Below are positions 52,150-60,498 of a stretch of DNA of 64,000 bases, in pieces (position 1 is the stretch's first letter; each line of letters begins with the position of its first letter). A model generated the notes under the pieces. It was given only the letters and a program-made list of their open reading frames with translations, was not told the origin of the DNA and did not search any database. The position numbers were made by a program, and so were the translations under genes. The stretch is from NCBI GenBank assembly GCA_034101475.1, contig JAXEJQ010000106.1:1-64000 (forward strand), read 5' to 3'. Origin of the DNA: Limivivens sp034101475 (GTDB taxonomy: Bacteria > Bacillota > Clostridia > Lachnospirales > Lachnospiraceae).

Positions 52150-53857
52150 CCGGCTCACCTCCCATCTGCGAAACATAGATTGCCCGGTAAGCGCCGCAGC
52201 CCTTCAGCAGCTCCTCATGAGTTCCGGACCCGCGCAGGTTTCCATCCTCCAGGCAAAGGATCTGATCCGCCCGCATAACCGTGGAAATACGCTGGCTGAC
52301 GATCAGAACGGTAATCCCATCCGTTTCTTCCCGGATTCCCTTCAGCACCCGGGACTCCGTATCCGCGTCAAGAGCGCTGGTACAGTCATCCAGAATCAGG
52401 ATTTTCGGCTTTCTCACAAGGGCACGGGCCAGGGACAGCCGCTGCTTCTGTCCGCCGGAAAGATTCACGCCGCCCTGCCCAAGCCTCGTCTCATAGCCAT
52501 GGGGAAGCGCTTTTATGAATTCATCCGCACACGCAATCCGGGCAGCCCGTTCCATCTGGCTTTCCTCTGCCTTTTCATCACCCCACCGGAGATTTTCCGC
52601 AATGGTTCCGGAAAACAGCAGAGGCTTCTGGGGCACAACCGCAATGATGCTTCGCAGGTTTCCCGGATCCATCTCCATAATATCCGTTCCGTCCAGCAAA
52701 ATCCTGCCCTCCGCTGCGTCATAAAACCTGGGAACCAGATTGACCAGCGTTGTTTTCCCGGAGCCTGTGGGGCCGATGATGCCCACCGTCTCTCCGGCAC
52801 GTACAGTAAAATCTATTTTTGTCAGCGCATCCCTGGAGGTTCCGGCATACCGGAAGGATACCTCCTTGAAGCAGAGAGCCCCCTCCGCTCTGATGGATTT
52901 CGGATTTTCCGAAACCTTCTGAGCCGGTTTTTCATCCAGAATCTCCTGCACGCGTCCGGCAGAGGTCACCGCCCGCACTGCGCTGTTCAGGATATTGGAA
53001 ACCATGCCAAGGGAAAATAGAATCTGCGTCATATAATTGACCGACGCCATGACCCTGCCGATCCGGGCCGCATCCTGGGTCCCGGATATCCACAGCAGCA
53101 CCACAATCCCCAGATTCACAGTCAGATTCAAAAGAGGCGCAAACACTGCTGAGACACGCATTGCCGAAATCCCTGCAGCAGCATATTCCTCCGACGCATC
53201 TCCAAATTTTTCTTCCTCCTGGTCTTCCGCGTGGAAGGCTTTCACGACCCGAATAGAGGAGAGAAATTCCCGGCTGACCCGGTTCAGAGCGTCAAGCTGT
53301 TTCTGCAGCCTCCCAAAACGCGGATATCCAAACCAGACATTCGCTCCGGTCAGAACTGCAGCAATGGTCAGAATCACAAACATCAGCGGAGTCTGCTCCG
53401 GCGTCCGGACAATGATCAGAATCACCGACCCCACGCACAGAATGGGTGCCCGGAGCATGATCCGCATGCACCCGTTGATAAAATTCTGAATCTGAGTCAC
53501 ATCATTGGTAATCCGGGTAATAATGGAGGCCGGCTGCAGACGGTCAATATTTTCAAAGGACAGCGTCTGTACCTTCCGGTAAATTTCACCTCGCAGATCC
53601 ATTCCGATCAGCTGGGAGGTCCGGCTGGAATAAAGATTGCGCATGACAGCGCAAAAGGCTCCGGTCACAGCGATCAGGAGCATCATTCCTCCGTAGGAGA
53701 GGATCCGGCCAACATCCTGCCCTTTCACGCCTTTATCAACAATGTAGGACATATAGGTCGGCTGCATCAGATCCGCAATGGTTTCAAGCAGAAGAAAAAA
53801 TACGGCCGTCAGAAACAGGCGCAGCCGTTTCTGAACCAGCCTGCAGATAAGTTTCAC
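52139..53857 (-). CDS. Heterodimeric ABC exporter, subunit with degenerate ATP site
   Basis: A 572-aa half-transporter: six helices (about 10-300), ATPase with GIIGPTGSGKTTLV near 360, canonical signature LSGGQKQRLSLARAL near 470, and Walker B ILILDDCTSALD, where Asp replaces the catalytic Glu. It complements the next subunit. GTG is the start codon at 53857 with RBS ATGGAGGAACGGGACC (GGAGG 8 bases away). It is preceded by a long attenuator-like leader. Confidence 0.9.
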   Translation of the reverse strand: MKLICRLVQKRLRLFLTAVFFLLLETIADLMQPTYMSYIVDKGVKGQDVGRILSYGGMMLLIAVTGAFCAVMRNLYSSRTSQLIGMDLRGEIYRKVQTLSFENIDRLQPASIITRITNDVTQIQNFINGCMRIMLRAPILCVGSVILIIVRTPEQTPLMFVILTIAAVLTGANVWFGYPRFGRLQKQLDALNRVSREFLSSIRVVKAFHAEDQEEEKFGDASEEYAAAGISAMRVSAVFAPLLNLTVNLGIVVLLWISGTQDAARIGRVMASVNYMTQILFSLGMVSNILNSAVRAVTSAGRVQEILDEKPAQKVSENPKSIRAEGALCFKEVSFRYAGTSRDALTKIDFTVRAGETVGIIGPTGSGKTTLVNLVPRFYDAAEGRILLDGTDIMEMDPGNLRSIIAVVPQKPLLFSGTIAENLRWGDEKAEESQMERAARIACADEFIKALPHGYETRLGQGGVNLSGGQKQRLSLARALVRKPKILILDDCTSALDADTESRVLKGIREETDGITVLIVSQRISTVMRADQILCLEDGNLRGSGTHEELLKGCGAYRAIYVSQMGGEPDGR

Positions 53858-53890
53858 AGGTCCCGTTCCTCCATTTTAATCAATTTCAAG

Positions 53891-54212
53891 AAAAATCCGG
53901 CTTTCGCCGGACAGAAAAGCTTCAGAAAAATCAGGAACGCATCCTGATGACATAAGGAAAGGCTATCTGATTTTCTCGTCATCAGATAGCCTTTTTAATG
54001 AATGATCTGCAGTTTCACTTCATAACCTCCTGGTTCTGTTAATTTTTTCTCTTAGCTATGGATCTCTGCCTTTCAATGGTATCTCCTCCTTCAGATCTCA
54101 TCTCTGAAAACTCTGTATTTAGAGACTTTGGGGTTTTGAATTATCTTCCCATCGGACCGTCCTCCCGAGCTTAAGATTTTTGGTTTGGTTTCTTTTTCTC
54201 TTTTGTTTTTGT
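53891..54212 (-). promoter_or_regulatory. Attenuator-type leader of the ABC exporter
   Basis: About 360 nt lie between the promoter and the first exporter gene. On the minus strand, in order: micro-ORFs MGR (54152-54141), LKGRDP from TTG (54076-54056) and MKLQIIH from GTG (54018-53995), each with a strong RBS 7-8 bases before it; then hairpins GGCTATCTGAT/ATCAGATAGCC (53991-53961), ATCAGGA/TCCTGAT (53948-53930) and TCCGGC-gaaa-GCCGGA (53911-53896), the last two directly followed by TTTTT. This is the layout of ribosome-mediated attenuation known for bmrCD-type drug exporters. Confidence 0.7.
53995..54018 (-). CDS. Leader micro-ORF (MKLQIIH)
   Basis: GTG start with AGGAGG seven bases upstream, seven codons, TAA stop, placed two to three bases before the first attenuator hairpin. 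A ribosome stalled here would cover the stem. An ATG at 54023 gives only MK and is too close to the RBS. Confidence 0.45.
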   Translation of the reverse strand: MKLQIIH

Positions 54213-54218
54213 GATTTT

Positions 54219-54247
54219 ATTTTACTATTCATTTCTCGTTTTGTCAA
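54219..54247 (-). promoter_or_regulatory. Promoter of the ABC exporter operon
   Basis: Minus strand TTGACA (54247-54242), 17 bases, TAAAAT (54224-54219), in a very AT-rich stretch (54180-54350) that would act as an UP element. Confidence 0.8.
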
Positions 54248-54395
54248 GTATTTTTTCATATTTTTTATTTCTGTGTCTTTTTATCTGTTTATTTTTATTT
54301 ATATATAAATAGTCATTCAATTCAGATAATTTATTTCTTTCAAACCGGATTGCCGCTGACATCACAATTTTTTGAAATAAGGATATCAATAAAAT

Positions 54396-54426
54396 GCTAA
54401 GTCACAGGTTTTAATCTGTGGCTTAA
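54396..54426 (-). terminator. Hairpin downstream of the M42 peptidase
   Basis: Minus strand GTTAAGCCACAG-attaaaac-CTGTGACTTAGC, nearly perfect 12-bp arms, followed by ATTTTATT. It probably ends the M42 transcript. The rest of the 740-bp gap 53858-54597 is the leader described above plus F2. Confidence 0.55.
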
Positions 54427-54477
54427 CACTATTTTTTAATTTAACCCGGAAAGATCTGTTTTACCGCTCATTTTCGT

Positions 54478-54554
54478 GATGCCAGGGTCAAAAGTCATAA
54501 ACCACGATGCGAAGCACGGAACAATCCGTATGGCATCTTTTGACCCCAACATCA
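54478..54554 (+). repeat. F2 repeat, deletion form after the M42 gene
   Basis: GATGCCAGGGTCAAAAGTCA, TAAACCACGATGCG, then AAGCACGGAACAATCC and TGGCATCTTTTGACCCCAAC. It keeps the outer stem of the long copy at 19143 but has lost the middle hairpins. Confidence 0.85.
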
Positions 54555-54597
54555 ACGTATCCGAACATTTACGTTCCAACCGCATCAGAAACAGGCT

Positions 54598-55647
54598 TTA
54601 CAGCGCATATCCAATCAGAACCTTCCATGTATTGACCGCTCCGTCCCGGTGGCTCCTCTCATATCCATGAGAAGCGTATACCCCCGCTCCGATCAGCCCG
54701 TGACGCACATCGTATCCGGCCCGCAGAGTCGCTTCCACATCCGAACCATAATGGGGGTAAATGTCCACCGCAAAGTCCGCATGCATTTTCTTCGCTGCTG
54801 CCATCAGGCCCTTCACCACCTCATAGGAATAGGGACCTCCGCTGTCCTTGGCACAGATCGAAACCTGACGTTCCGTGCAGGCCAGTCCCTCTCCCACACA
54901 GCCCATATCCACCGAGATCGCCTCCGTCACGCCCTCCGGCACCGACGCGCTTCCGCCGTGGCCCACCTCTTCAAAGGACGTAATATGGATGTAGATTTTC
55001 CTTTCCGGAATGATCCCTTCCTCCTTCAGATATTTGGCAAAGCCCAGCAAAATCCCCACACTGAGCTTGTCATCCAGAAAACGGCTCTTGATATAGCCGC
55101 TCTCGGTAATTCTGGTCCGCGGCTCAAAGCACACGAAATCCCCCTGGGAAATCCCCAGCTCCAGCGTATCTTCTTTGGAGCGGACATCCTCATCCAGAAC
55201 CAGCTCCATGTTCTCATAATTTCGTTCTTTCTGATTATATTCGCCGTTTACGTGAATGGAAGCATTGTTCAGCTGGAAGGTTCCTTCATAGGTCCCGTCA
55301 AATTTCGTAACAACGCGGCAGTTCTCTCCTTCCGCATTGTTGGCATTCATACCGCCGATGGGCGTCAGACGAAGCCGTCCGTTCCCCTTCACCTCTGCCA
55401 CCATGGCTCCCAGCGTATCCATATGAGCCTCCAGCAGCAAAGCATCCTGGGCATTCTTTCCGCCCAGCTCCGCCAGAACACCGCCCTTTCTCGTCAGAAC
55501 CGACTCGTAACCCAGGCTCTTTAACTCGTCCTGTACAAACCGCGCAGCCCGGTAAGTCAGCCCGGAAGGGCTGTCTACAGCCAGCAGACGGCTGGTGACA
55601 TCCAGAATATAATCCCCATATAGATTTTCCTTTTCAATCATGTGCAT
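54598..55647 (-). CDS. M42 family aminopeptidase
   Basis: A 349-aa cytoplasmic metallopeptidase. Metal ligands are visible: EAHMDTLGAM (His near 75), FLDDKLSVG (Asp near 190), SFEEVGHGGS (Glu pair near 224), SVDMGC and HYGSDVEATLRAG (His near 309). M42 enzymes form large dodecamers that trim peptides. Two ATG codons (55647 and 55641) are possible; AGAAGGGAAGA suits the second slightly better. The gene has an F2 copy on both sides. Confidence 0.88.
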   Translation of the reverse strand: MHMIEKENLYGDYILDVTSRLLAVDSPSGLTYRAARFVQDELKSLGYESVLTRKGGVLAELGGKNAQDALLLEAHMDTLGAMVAEVKGNGRLRLTPIGGMNANNAEGENCRVVTKFDGTYEGTFQLNNASIHVNGEYNQKERNYENMELVLDEDVRSKEDTLELGISQGDFVCFEPRTRITESGYIKSRFLDDKLSVGILLGFAKYLKEEGIIPERKIYIHITSFEEVGHGGSASVPEGVTEAISVDMGCVGEGLACTERQVSICAKDSGGPYSYEVVKGLMAAAKKMHADFAVDIYPHYGSDVEATLRAGYDVRHGLIGAGVYASHGYERSHRDGAVNTWKVLIGYAL

Positions 55648-55742
55648 TCTTCCCTTCTGATTTCATTCTCAAAACACAGCGGCAGCTCCTCCTTTTCGCC
55701 CAAAGGAACCTGCGCTGTCTGTACCTCAGCTCATTATATGAT

Positions 55743-55810
55743 GATGCCAAGGATTGTGGGAGTGCGAAGCACGGAACAATCCGTATGGCATCTTTTGATC
55801 CCAACATCAT
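55743..55810 (+). repeat. F2 repeat in the leader of the M42 gene
   Basis: GATGCCAAGGATTGTGGGAG ... ACAATCCGTATGGCATC, TTTTGATCCCAACATCAT. On the minus strand the -10 box of the M42 promoter runs straight into its end. Confidence 0.85.
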
Positions 55811-55837
55811 TATATAGCACCGTACAGACCGCGTCAA
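55809..55837 (-). promoter_or_regulatory. Promoter of the M42 gene
   Basis: Minus strand TTGACG (55837-55832), 17 bases, TATAAT (55814-55809), with GATGTTGGG of F2 immediately after. Confidence 0.7.
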
Positions 55838-55870
55838 CGAAAGTCTGCTCCTGCTCTCTTCCCATTTAGG

Positions 55871-55906
55871 AAAACAAAAAGAGCAGCCTAGGGAGGGACT
55901 GCTCTT
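55871..55906 (-). terminator. Hairpin with T-run of an unidentified minus-strand transcript
   Basis: Minus strand AGAGCAG-tccctccctagg-CTGCTCT then TTTTGTTTTCC. No gene is seen upstream of it on that strand (55907-56100), so it may close a small RNA. On the plus strand only a 4-codon ORF (ATG at 55925, RBS GAGGG) is present. I see no protein gene in 55838-56110. Confidence 0.45.
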
Positions 55907-56075
55907 CGAAGAGGGAAATTTGTATGAAAAAGTTATAAAGTGTATTGGGTTTATTTCGCTTTACGCAAGCAAGTATAAAGGATAAATATGAAGAATTTTT
56001 GTCCGATTTGTTAATATTCTCGCAACACTTTTTTCTGCAGCCGCTGTCACCACCGAACTGTCTCTGCTTCTTCTC

Positions 56076-56105
56076 TTTACTTTACAGCCTATTTTCTAGT
56101 ATAAT
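56076..56105 (+). promoter_or_regulatory. Promoter before the ABC-class ATPase
   Basis: TTTACT (56076-56081), 18 bases, TATAAT (56100-56105). The F1 copy starts five bases later. Confidence 0.55.
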
Positions 56106-56109
56106 ATGG

Positions 56110-56296
56110 ATGAGCCAAGGGACAAATGGACATGAAAATCCGTGCTTGCATGGAGTTTCATGTCTATGGGTCCCGCAAAACATGAGCAAGCAGCCATTTT
56201 TCACAGAAAAATGAGCGGATTGCGAATGTTTTCGTCGATTTTGGAAGTGCGTAGCACGGAAAAATCGACGGAAGGCTCATTTGTCGGGTTACTCAT
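56110..56296 (+). repeat. F1 repeat, copy C (complete)
   Basis: A complete copy from ATGAGCCAAGGGACAAATGG to TTGTCGGGTTACTCAT, with both hairpins (one base change in the first: GGAGTTTCATGT). It fills the leader between the promoter and the ATPase gene. Confidence 0.88.
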
Positions 56297-56340
56297 CATA
56301 TGGATGATGCCATTATCTTACAGAGAAAGAAGGAATTTTT

Positions 56341-58107
56341 ATCAAAACATCACAAGAACTTCGTACCGCTCTACTGGCCATTGACCACAGAGGGTATCCT
56401 GCATACAAAGATCTGAAAGGGGAATACACTTTTCCCGGTTACCTTTTCTCCATTGACCATGTTCAGGGGGATCCCTTTGCCTCCCCTTCCCGGGTCAGCA
56501 TCCATGTTCCCATCCGGCAGACCGGTTTTCCGGACTCCTGCTGGGCTTCTCCGGAACGGGAGACTGCTTTTCTGGATCACCTGCTGCGCCTGTTTGAAAA
56601 GGCTGTTGACCATTATTCTTTCCAGGCGAAAGGCTCCGGAAAAAGCGGCGCCATTTTCACCAGCCGACCCGGACAGGAAATCCTCCGCCGGACCGCCTGC
56701 GTGCGTACAGACAGAGAACTGATTATGCGCTTTGAGGTAGGCTTTCCGGCTAACGGCAGAACCATCAATGCCAGGGAACTGGAAAAGATTCTCTTTGACT
56801 ACCTGCCGCCCTGTGCCTCCGGCACCCTGTATTACAAAAACATCAAGCCACAGCCGCTGATGGAGGTTCTGACTCTGGCTGACGAGCAGGCTGCCATCCG
56901 CCGTTTTCTGGCTGAGAAGGGTTTCTGCGCTTTTGTAGCAGACGGTGCCGTTCTCCCCAGGGCGTCCGGCGTTTCCAATGCACCCATGAAAAATGGTGTA
57001 CCCTTTTCTTCTCCGGAGAATCTGAGGCTTACCATTCCCCTGCCAGGCGGAAAAACCATCTCCGGCATGGGCATCCCCCAGGGCATTACCCTGATCACCG
57101 GGGGCGGATACCATGGAAAATCCACGCTTCTGAAAGCTTTGGAGGCCGGTGTATACAATCATATTCCGGGGGATGGCCGTGAATATGTGATCACAGATGC
57201 ATCCGCCCTGAAGCTTCGGGCCGAAGATCACCGCTCCATCCAAAATGTGGATATTTCCGGCTTTATTGACCGCCTTCCGGGCGGAAGAGACACCACCGCC
57301 TTCTCCACAGAGGACGCCAGCGGCAGCACCTCCCAGGCTGCCGGAGTCATTGAAGGGCTGGAAGCCGGCGCTTCCCTGTTCCTCATGGATGAGGATACCT
57401 GCGCCACCAATTTTATGGTGCGTGATGAGCTGATGCAGCGGGTGATCCACCCGGACAAGGAACCGATTACGCCCTTTATCAACCGGATCCGTGATCTCTG
57501 GGAAAACCGAAAAGTCTCCACCATTCTGGTTTCCGGAAGCTCAGGCAGCTATTTCCACGTGGCAGACCTGATCCTTCAGGCGGATCATTACCAGATCCGG
57601 GACATTACGGAAGCGGCGCGCAAAGCCGCAGAAAACTATCCTTTTGAAATTCCGGAAATTCCCTCCCTGACCTATCGGGCAGGACGCCGCAGACTGTCCG
57701 CTCCGGATGCACGCACCGGACAGCCCCAGGGACGTTTCCGTCATGGCCGTCCGTCACGCGCAGACTCCAATGGCCGCGGTGGCCGGGGAGACGCGGACGA
57801 CCGTCCTGCAAAAATCAAGGTACAGGGTCGGGATCAGCTTTTCTATGGCAAGGAACTTATCGATCTGCGCTATGTGGAGCAGCTCATCGATCCGGAGCAG
57901 ACAAAAGCTCTGGGGTATTTCCTGTCCTGGCTTTGCGCAAACGCAGACGGACGTTCTCTGTCGGAACAGATCCGCAGCCTGTACAGCCGGGTGGAAAAAG
58001 AAGGTTTCGGTTTTCTCTGCCCCGGAAACTGCCCGCCCTTTGTGGCACTTCCCCGTATTCAGGAGGTTTTCGCCTGCTGCAACCGTTACCGTGGGATCCG
58101 GCTGTAG
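56341..58107 (+). CDS. Predicted ATPase of the ABC class, with ATC in place of the start codon
   Basis: A 588-codon reading frame of the PF09818 family. The P-loop GGGYHGKSTLLKALEAG is near residue 257, QNVDISGFIDRLPGG near 300, the Walker B region SLFLMDEDTCATNFM near 345, and a C-terminal half with RGGRGDADDRPAKIKVQG and ALGYFLSWL. It may act on nucleic acid; the role is unknown. The N-terminal homologous stretch (KTSQELRTALLAIDHRGYP) starts directly after ATC at 56341, which sits 6 bases after AGAAGGA where an ATG is expected. The next in-frame GTG (56701) would remove 120 conserved residues. Either ATC is used, or the gene has lost its start. Confidence 0.72.
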   Translation: MKTSQELRTALLAIDHRGYPAYKDLKGEYTFPGYLFSIDHVQGDPFASPSRVSIHVPIRQTGFPDSCWASPERETAFLDHLLRLFEKAVDHYSFQAKGSGKSGAIFTSRPGQEILRRTACVRTDRELIMRFEVGFPANGRTINARELEKILFDYLPPCASGTLYYKNIKPQPLMEVLTLADEQAAIRRFLAEKGFCAFVADGAVLPRASGVSNAPMKNGVPFSSPENLRLTIPLPGGKTISGMGIPQGITLITGGGYHGKSTLLKALEAGVYNHIPGDGREYVITDASALKLRAEDHRSIQNVDISGFIDRLPGGRDTTAFSTEDASGSTSQAAGVIEGLEAGASLFLMDEDTCATNFMVRDELMQRVIHPDKEPITPFINRIRDLWENRKVSTILVSGSSGSYFHVADLILQADHYQIRDITEAARKAAENYPFEIPEIPSLTYRAGRRRLSAPDARTGQPQGRFRHGRPSRADSNGRGGRGDADDRPAKIKVQGRDQLFYGKELIDLRYVEQLIDPEQTKALGYFLSWLCANADGRSLSEQIRSLYSRVEKEGFGFLCPGNCPPFVALPRIQEVFACCNRYRGIRL

Positions 58108-58123
58108 CAGTCCCTGCCCGACA

Positions 58124-60415
58124 TTATGCTCTGCATACCAGATATCTGGTTCGATTTTTGGGTACGGAAAAGATCACACAGCATGAATTTCCGGCTGTCT
58201 CCCACTCTTTGCCGTTCTCCGGATTCCAGATCTGCGCTTCCCGGATCTCGCCGTTCTCCGGATTCCGGATCTGCGCCTCCCGGATCTCGCCGTTCTCCGG
58301 ATTCCAGATCTGCGCTTCCGCAGCTCCGCGGATCCGCACTCTCAGAACCTCTTCCCGTAAATTGTAATTGGTAAAATTGTAAATCCGATATCCGTCCCTG
58401 TCATACCGGCTGATTCCCATTCCATACAGATCTTCACCGCTGTGAATATAAGGATCAATCAAATGATCCGAATAGGACGGCTGATTGTGCCGGCAGGAAG
58501 AGGTTCCCTCCAGGACATCGATTCCAATGTCCGAGACCTCCTGACAGCGTTCCAGAAGCTCCTCCAGGCTTCTGCAGGAACTGTCCCTTTCAAAAGCCGT
58601 TGGAGCGTTTTCCTCTGTGCCGTCCGGAAAAAGCTTCTCCAGCTCCCCGGAATTCCAGGACAATATGCGTCCACCGCTTTCCTGAAAAGTTTTCAACAAT
58701 TTCTGTACGTTTTCAGGCAGGATTTCCACATTCACCATCACAAAGGTGGAAAACGTATCGCCGTTCAGACGGTTCACCCATTTTCCCTCCCGGATTTCGA
58801 AATTTTTCGCACTGTCGCTGTTGAAAATCCGGAAAGGGATATTCCGGTCAGAAAGTCCGTTCAGAAAAATCTGATATTCCCGGTCAATCTGTGCGGCCCT
58901 GGGGCTTTCCAGCCTCCGGCTGTTCTCTCCAAAGCCGGTCCCCTCCAGGGGATCCGGCCGGTAATGCTTCCAGAAGGTTTCCACAGGATAGTAAACCAGA
59001 ATATCCTCAAAAGGCCTTCCGCCGCTGGCCAGCTCCATCATTCTGGCTGCCATCCGGTTATAGTCCCCCGCTTTCTCCCAGTCCTTCCACTGGAAAAAGT
59101 ACGAAGGCGGAAAATCATTCTGCCGTCCGTCTCTGGTGGAGTAATAGTATCCATGAACCGTCAGGAGATTGATTCCCTGCTGGATCAGCCAGTTGGAAGC
59201 GCGAATAACCTCCTCCATTCCGGTCTCCCATCCGGCTGCGCCAAAGGCTTCACAGCTCACCCGGTCTTTTCCGTAATTTCGCGCGGCACTCACCGCAAAT
59301 CTGGCATCCAGACTGCCGATTCCGCAGCCCAGATGGTCGATTCCCGGTATATGCATGGCTTCATACTGACGCATCAGATCGATTTCGAACCGTGCATGAG
59401 CCGCCAGTGTTTCTTCTCCCAGCAGATGTGCCGTGGATAGAAGTCCATATTTCTCACACCACCGGTAAACCTGCCAAAAGGTCGCTTCCTTATAGAGCTC
59501 CGCTGCCGTATCCAGATAATCCATCTCCGCCTGGGTACGGGTTCCCTCTCCAAAAAGTTCATGAAGATGCGGCAGCAGATCGTAACCCTTTCTTTTCCGA
59601 AACTCTTCCGCAAAACGCTCCGTCCATGGATAGCAGTAATAAAACCTGGTTTCATCCATGAAAAATCCCATGACCCCGGGCAGCAGTTCCTCACCCAGGT
59701 TTTCACGATAAGCTTCATGGGTTTTCTCAATAAAAAGTGCAATGGCGTCCGGGTTCAGATAATCCACTCAGGAGCGGCCGCCCTGCTCATAGGGCCGTAC
59801 ATCCCAGTAAACCGCTCCGATACGTCCGGCCCCGGCCATTCCCGACGCCGCCTGTCCGGTCATTCCTTCCGATGCGGTCCAGAGAATCTGTATCTTTCCG
59901 TCCGGGGTTTCCCGCCAGATCTCCAGAAGCTTCCGGGGCTCTGCATGTCCGGCCAGCCTTCTGCAGATTCTGTTCAATGCAGCCTCTGTTCCTTCTGCTG
60001 CAGACTCTGCTTCTGACACCGCGGATTCCCGGTTCTCCGATGCATTTGGTTCTCCTTCTTCCGGGCAGACCTCCTCCATCCGCAGGAAATGTTCCCGGTA
60101 CCGTTCCTCTCTCGTCACGGACTTGGAGCAGGTACCGCTGGGCCAGTTATCCTCATCATACAGCCATACCTTCTGCCCCTGTTTCATGGCGAAGGTCACA
60201 CTGGCCTTCACCAGCCCCATCCATTCCTCCCCCAGATAGTCGATTTCACGGCCAAAGCGGGAATGAATCATGGGCATTCCGACTCCCTGTTCTTTCATAA
60301 GCGCCTGCTGCCTCAGCATTTCGTTTTCCTCAATGCGGTCATTCCAGAACCAGAAACAGCTCATGCTGTATTCCGGTTTTCCTTCCGGATTTCTGAAAAA
60401 ATCCCGGTTCCTCAT
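58124..60415 (-). pseudogene. TIM-barrel glycoside hydrolase (GH106-like) broken by an in-frame TGA
   Basis: A 763-codon frame with one internal stop. The first 215 codons (60415-59768) encode MRNRDFFRNPEG, SCFWFWNDRI and WLYDEDNWPSGT, typical of the N-terminal barrel of GH106-related enzymes. A TGA at 59770-59768 interrupts between GGRS and VDYLNPDAI; after it the same frame continues for 547 codons (GFFMDETRFYYCYPW, EAFGAAGWETG). No base is lost or gained, so it is a nonsense mutation. A GTG at the break has no RBS. Near the C-terminus there is a 13-residue triple repeat. It follows the ROK kinase gene in the same operon. Family call is moderate. Confidence 0.72.
58212..58328 (-). repeat. 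Three-copy 39-bp coding repeat
   Basis: CCGTTCTCCGGATTCC begins at 58212, 58251 and 58290. On the minus strand each unit encodes AQIWNPENGEIRE or a variant. It lies in the last 60 residues of the broken glycoside hydrolase. Confidence 0.85.
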
Positions 60416-60498
60416 GTCCTTTTCTCCTTCCCTCCATTTTCCGACTCTGCTCCCCCTGTATCCTGCATCGGATTTTCCTCTGGTACCTGCACTGTTCC

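Noticed and set aside
53891..54212. Known riboswitch or T-box in the exporter leader
   Set aside because: No T-box sequence or conserved riboswitch core could be recognised; the leader fits peptide-dependent attenuation better.
58212..58328. Possible CRISPR-like repeats
   Set aside because: They are in-frame 39-bp coding repeats without spacers.
59767..59769. Separate gene starting with GTG for the C-terminal hydrolase half
   Set aside because: No RBS precedes it and it would begin inside a barrel domain in the same frame as the upstream half.
59768..59770. Selenocysteine codon in the glycoside hydrolase
   Set aside because: No SECIS-like stem follows directly, the family is not known to use selenocysteine, and the position is outside a redox motif.
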